DNA from: an uncultured Clostridia bacterium
GTDB lineage: Bacteria; Bacillota; Clostridia; Christensenellales; Borkfalkiaceae
Direction of reading: 5' to 3'
NCBI GenBank assembly: GCA_947629875.1
Contig: CANRFK010000059.1
Span: 1 to 8,146, forward strand
Length of the DNA: 8,146 nucleotides
Positions 6,096 to 8,146 of this stretch are shown one piece after another. Position 1 is the first letter of the stretch. Every line of letters starts with the position of its first letter. The translations under genes were made by a program, and so were the position numbers. The notes below the pieces were generated by a model that saw only the letters and a program-made list of their open reading frames with translations, searched no databases and was not told where the DNA came from.

Positions 6096-7081
6096 AAGGG
6101 GCGTATATGGACGAAGAAGCGCGCTTCCGCGAGGCGGAGGAGCTGTACCACAAGGGAGAATTTGAAGGCGCCGTTGCGCTTCTCCTTCCCATCGCCGAGG
6201 AGGGCTACGTCTCTGCGCAGTTCAGGCTCGGCGTGTGCTATGCGGAGGGGGAGGGCGTGGCGCAGTCGCATGAAGAGGCGGCGCAGTGGTGGCAAAAGGC
6301 CGCCGAGCGCGGGAATGCCTCCGCGCAGTACAACCTCGCCCTGTGCTATCACAGGGGAAGGGGCGTTCCGCAGTCCATGGAAAAGGCCGCCGAATGGTAC
6401 AAAAAGGCGGCGGAGCAGGGCGTCGCGCGGGCGCAACTCAATTTGGGATATTGTTATGAATGCGGCGAGGGCGTTCCGCAGTCGGATGAGGAAGCGCTGA
6501 AATGGTGCAGGCGGGCGGCGGAGCAGGGGGAACCCGCGGCGCAGTACAACCTCGGGCATAAATACTATAAAGGGCACGCCGTTCCGCAGTCCTACGAGGA
6601 GGCGGCGCAGTGGTTTCAGCGGGCGGCCGAACAGGGCGATCCCGACGCGCAGAACGCCCTCGGCGAGTTGTATTTTCACGGGGAAGGCGTCCCGCATTCC
6701 TATTCCAAGGCAGTAGCGTGGTATCGGAAAGCCGCCGAACAGGGGGACGTGTGGGGGCAATACAACCTCGGATTATGCAGTTTTTTCGGGTACGGTTGCC
6801 GTCAGTCATACCCGCAGGCGGTGGCGCGGTGGAAGCTCGCCGCCGATGGGGGTCATGCCGACGCCCAATGCGGCCTCGGCTTCTGCTATCGCTTCGGGCT
6901 GGGCGTCAAAGCGTCCGATGAAAGGGCGGTCTATTGGTACAAAAAGGCCGCCGCACAGGGAAGCGCAAGGGCACAGGAGGCTCTGAAAAAACTCGGCGGG
7001 TGAAAGGGGTATCAAATGGACGAAGAAGTCCTCTTCCGCACGGCGGAGGAGCTCTACAACAGACGGGAATTTGAACGCGCC
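6063..7081 (+). repeat. Pair of direct repeats spanning gene 3' cap, Shine-Dalgarno and next gene start
   Basis: Bases 6063-6172 (remnant 3' end into SLR2) and 6971-7081 (SLR2 3' end into SLR3) are clearly homologous. Each has a CTGAAA..ACTCGGC cap, then TGAAAGGGG holding the stop and Shine-Dalgarno, then ATGGACGAAGAAG, then GCGGAGGAGCT and GAATTTGAA. They are 908-909 nt apart, and a one-base difference falls in the spacer before the ATG. The repeated block is what a head-to-tail duplication of a whole SLR gene would leave at its junctions. The coordinates given include the SLR2 body between the two copies. Confidence 0.75.
6107..7003 (+). CDS. Sel1-like repeat protein SLR2 (seven repeats, cytoplasmic)
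   Basis: 298 residues from ATG 6107: an N-terminal half-unit (1-34, MDEEARFREAEELYHKGEFE), seven ungapped 36-residue Sel1-like repeats (35-286) and the 12-residue cap ARAQEALKKLGG. The repeat motif differs slightly from SLR1: GVPQS instead of GVPQD in most units. Cys sits before Tyr of helix A in five of seven repeats; repeats 4 and 5 have Lys and Leu. Repeat 6 is the most eroded (GLCSFFGYGCRQS). An in-frame ATG at 6026 would add 27 residues, but these come from remnant DNA read out of its proper frame. ATG 6107 has a good Shine-Dalgarno AAAGGGG (6095-6101), and its N-terminus matches SLR3, so it is preferred. No signal peptide or membrane segment. A protein-binding scaffold role is inferred from the fold only. 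Confidence 0.9.
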   Translation: MDEEARFREAEELYHKGEFEGAVALLLPIAEEGYVSAQFRLGVCYAEGEGVAQSHEEAAQWWQKAAERGNASAQYNLALCYHRGRGVPQSMEKAAEWYKKAAEQGVARAQLNLGYCYECGEGVPQSDEEALKWCRRAAEQGEPAAQYNLGHKYYKGHAVPQSYEEAAQWFQRAAEQGDPDAQNALGELYFHGEGVPHSYSKAVAWYRKAAEQGDVWGQYNLGLCSFFGYGCRQSYPQAVARWKLAADGGHADAQCGLGFCYRFGLGVKASDERAVYWYKKAAAQGSARAQEALKKLGG

Positions 7082-7804
7082 TTTGCGCTCGCCCTTCCCC
7101 TCGCCCAAGCGGGCTACGCCCCCGCCGCAACGCTTGTCGGCAGGTGCTTTATGCTCGGCAGGGGGGCGGAGAAGAACCTTCCCGCCGCGCGCAGGTGGTA
7201 CGAGCGGGCGGCGGAGCATGGCGATGCGGAGGCGCAGTGCCGCCTCGGCACGGCCTTTCTTACGGGCATGGGCGGAGAACAGAACGCCGTTCTCGCCGTC
7301 AACTGGTATCAAAGGGCGGCGGAGCAGGGGTTTCCCGCGGCTGAGGTTCGCCTCGCGAACGCCTATCGCGACGGCACGGGCACGCGCAAAAATCTGCGGC
7401 GTGCACGGAAATGGTACGAAAAAGCCGCGGCACAGGGCAATGAGGAAGCTGCCGACGCCGCCGCGCTCCTCCGCGAAATTTTTGCCGACCGCGAGGCATT
7501 TTCCCGCGATCTGCCCCGCGCGGAGGGGGGAGACGTCGCCGCCATGAAGCGCGTCGCCCACGCCTACGAATGGGGCGAGGGGACAAGAAAGAGCGCAAAA
7601 AAAGCGGCAATGTGGTATCTCCGTGCAGCAGAGGCGGGCGACGCCGAGGCGCAGTACAAGACGGGTTCCTTGCTTCTGTTTGCAAAAAAGTCAAATTATG
7701 ACGATGCCCTCCGTTGGTTTGAGCGCGCCGCCGCGCAGGGCTACGAGGGGGCGGAGGAAGAAATTGCCTTCCTCAAAAAGATGAGAGATCTCCCCGAAGG
7801 TTAG
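7016..7804 (+). CDS. Diverged Sel1-like repeat protein SLR3 with irregular middle segment
   Basis: 262 residues. The N-terminal half-unit (MDEEVLFRTAEELYNRREFE) is clearly paralogous to SLR2, but the repeats have drifted. Units at about 35-70, 71-106 and 107-142 are regular; 143-173 is a 31-residue irregular stretch that still ends AEGGD like a shortened repeat. Units at 174-209 and 210-243 (34 residues) follow, then an acidic tail ending MRDLPEG in place of the shared cap. The GVPQ(D/S) turn is replaced by GRGAEKN, GTGTRKN and GEGTRKS, and the Cys column is mostly lost. Helix B keeps its W-Y/F and KAA or RAA pattern. The Shine-Dalgarno AAAGGGG (7003-7009) overlaps the SLR2 stop, so translation is probably coupled. 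No export signal. It has probably specialised away from SLR1/SLR2, or it is the oldest copy; the ligand is unknown. Confidence 0.88.
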   Translation: MDEEVLFRTAEELYNRREFERAFALALPLAQAGYAPAATLVGRCFMLGRGAEKNLPAARRWYERAAEHGDAEAQCRLGTAFLTGMGGEQNAVLAVNWYQRAAEQGFPAAEVRLANAYRDGTGTRKNLRRARKWYEKAAAQGNEEAADAAALLREIFADREAFSRDLPRAEGGDVAAMKRVAHAYEWGEGTRKSAKKAAMWYLRAAEAGDAEAQYKTGSLLLFAKKSNYDDALRWFERAAAQGYEGAEEEIAFLKKMRDLPEG

Positions 7805-7865
7805 GCGTTTGAAAGAACGGGAATCGGGGTAAATATATCTTGAAATATAATTTTGGAGTAATAGA
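7805..7865 (+). promoter_or_regulatory. AT-rich gap before hslV, possible promoter
   Basis: This is the longest gap in the window and its second half is strikingly AT-rich. TTGAAA at 7809-7814 could be a -35 box with TAAATA (7830-7835, 15-bp spacer) or TATATC (7834-7839, 19-bp spacer), neither ideal. A perfect TATAAT occurs at 7846-7851, but transcription from it would start near 7858 and cut off the hslV Shine-Dalgarno (GGAG, 7855-7858), and no -35 sits at the right distance. CCCCGA (7792-7797) and TCGGGG (7824-7829) could pair around a 26-base loop; this is too weak to call a terminator. A secondary promoter for hslV is plausible, not shown. Confidence 0.35.
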
Positions 7866-8146
7866 ATGGAATTTCGAGGAACAACCATCTGCGCCGTCAA
7901 AAAGGGCGGCGTCACGGCGATCGCGGGCGACGGACAGGTCACCATGGGCGAGAGCGTGGTATTCAAGAACACGGCAGTAAAGGTGCGCCGCATCTACGGC
8001 GGCAAGGTTATCTTGGGCTTTGCGGGCTCGGTCACCGATGCCTTCTCGCTCTCCGAACGCTTCGAGGGCATGCTCAACAAGTTCGCGGGCAACCTCATGC
8101 GCTCGGCGGTGGAACTCGCCGATCTCTGGCGGAGCGATAAGATCGG
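7866..8146 (+). CDS. hslV: ATP-dependent protease HslV (ClpQ), N-terminal part (runs off window end)
   Basis: The first 93 codons of the proteolytic subunit of the HslUV (ClpYQ) complex, a bacterial proteasome-like double hexamer that degrades proteins unfolded by the HslU ATPase. MEFRG precedes TTICAV, so T6 should become the N-terminal nucleophile after a five-residue propeptide is removed. GDGQVTMG contains D22, equivalent to the catalytic Asp. K39 in KVRRIYGGKV matches the catalytic Lys, and GFAGSVTDAFSL and AVELADLWRSDKI are typical family blocks. The 5' end is supported by GGAG at 7855-7858, seven bases before the ATG. About half of a normal HslV (around 175-180 residues) is present. 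hslU, and perhaps codY, would be expected next, outside the window. Confidence 0.96.
   Translation, partial: MEFRGTTICAVKKGGVTAIAGDGQVTMGESVVFKNTAVKVRRIYGGKVILGFAGSVTDAFSLSERFEGMLNKFAGNLMRSAVELADLWRSDKI

Noticed and set aside
6026..6106. Upstream in-frame extension of SLR2 from an ATG at 6026
   Set aside because: The extra 27 residues come from remnant DNA read in a non-repeat frame. ATG 6107 has a Shine-Dalgarno and an N-terminus shared with SLR3.
5150..7760. Regular DNA repeats of about 108 nt that could suggest a CRISPR or satellite array
   Set aside because: The period is exactly 36 codons, the repeats stay in frame, and they vary by coding substitutions typical of Sel1-like repeats. 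There are no spacers.
7792..7829. Possible terminator hairpin CCCCGA..TCGGGG after SLR3
   Set aside because: Only six pairs with a 26-base loop, the 5' arm lies inside the SLR3 coding sequence, and no uninterrupted T-tract follows.
7846..7851. TATAAT as the hslV promoter -10 box
   Set aside because: It has no -35 element at 16-18 bp, and the transcript would begin within the Shine-Dalgarno. It is kept only as part of the AT-rich gap.

Overview
The window reads as a chromosomal housekeeping operon of a GC-rich member of the Firmicutes, most likely an uncultured gut-type Clostridia. The basis is gene order and protein similarity. The order YifB (Mg-chelatase-like ATPase), dprA, topA, trmFO, then hslV closely follows the Bacillus/Clostridia block dprA-topA-trmFO-xerC-hslV-hslU-codY. 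TrmFO, the folate-dependent tRNA methyltransferase, is typical of Gram-positive bacteria. All genes are on the + strand, with gaps of only a few bases or slight overlaps, so most of the window is probably one transcription unit.

Layout: 1-477 is the 3' end of a yifB/comM-type gene. Next come dprA (481-1515), topA (1549-3753) and trmFO (3746-5038, overlapping topA by 8 nt). From 5047 to 7804 lies a cluster of Sel1-like-repeat (SLR, TPR-like) genes: SLR1 (5047-5835, six repeats), a broken remnant with two repeats and a frameshift (5836-6095), SLR2 (6107-7003, seven repeats) and SLR3 (7016-7804, about five diverged repeats plus an irregular 31-residue segment). After a 61-bp AT-rich gap, hslV starts at 7866 and runs off the window end.

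The housekeeping genes cover DNA uptake or recombination (YifB/ComM, DprA), DNA supercoiling (TopA), tRNA T-loop methylation (TrmFO) and regulated proteolysis (HslV). They share an operon, not a pathway. The unusual part is the SLR cluster. It occupies the place where xerC/codV normally sits, has no signal peptides or membrane segments, and carries clear traces of recent tandem duplication and decay: a shared 3' cap, shared Shine-Dalgarno and start region, near-identical internal repeats and a gene remnant. What the SLR proteins bind cannot be told from the sequence. The best-supported reading is a family of cytoplasmic solenoid scaffold proteins undergoing birth and death inside a conserved operon.

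I see no tRNA or rRNA, CRISPR array, insertion sequence, integrase, attachment site or convincing intrinsic terminator. Apart from the remnant at 5836-6095, no stretch longer than about 60 bases lacks a gene.
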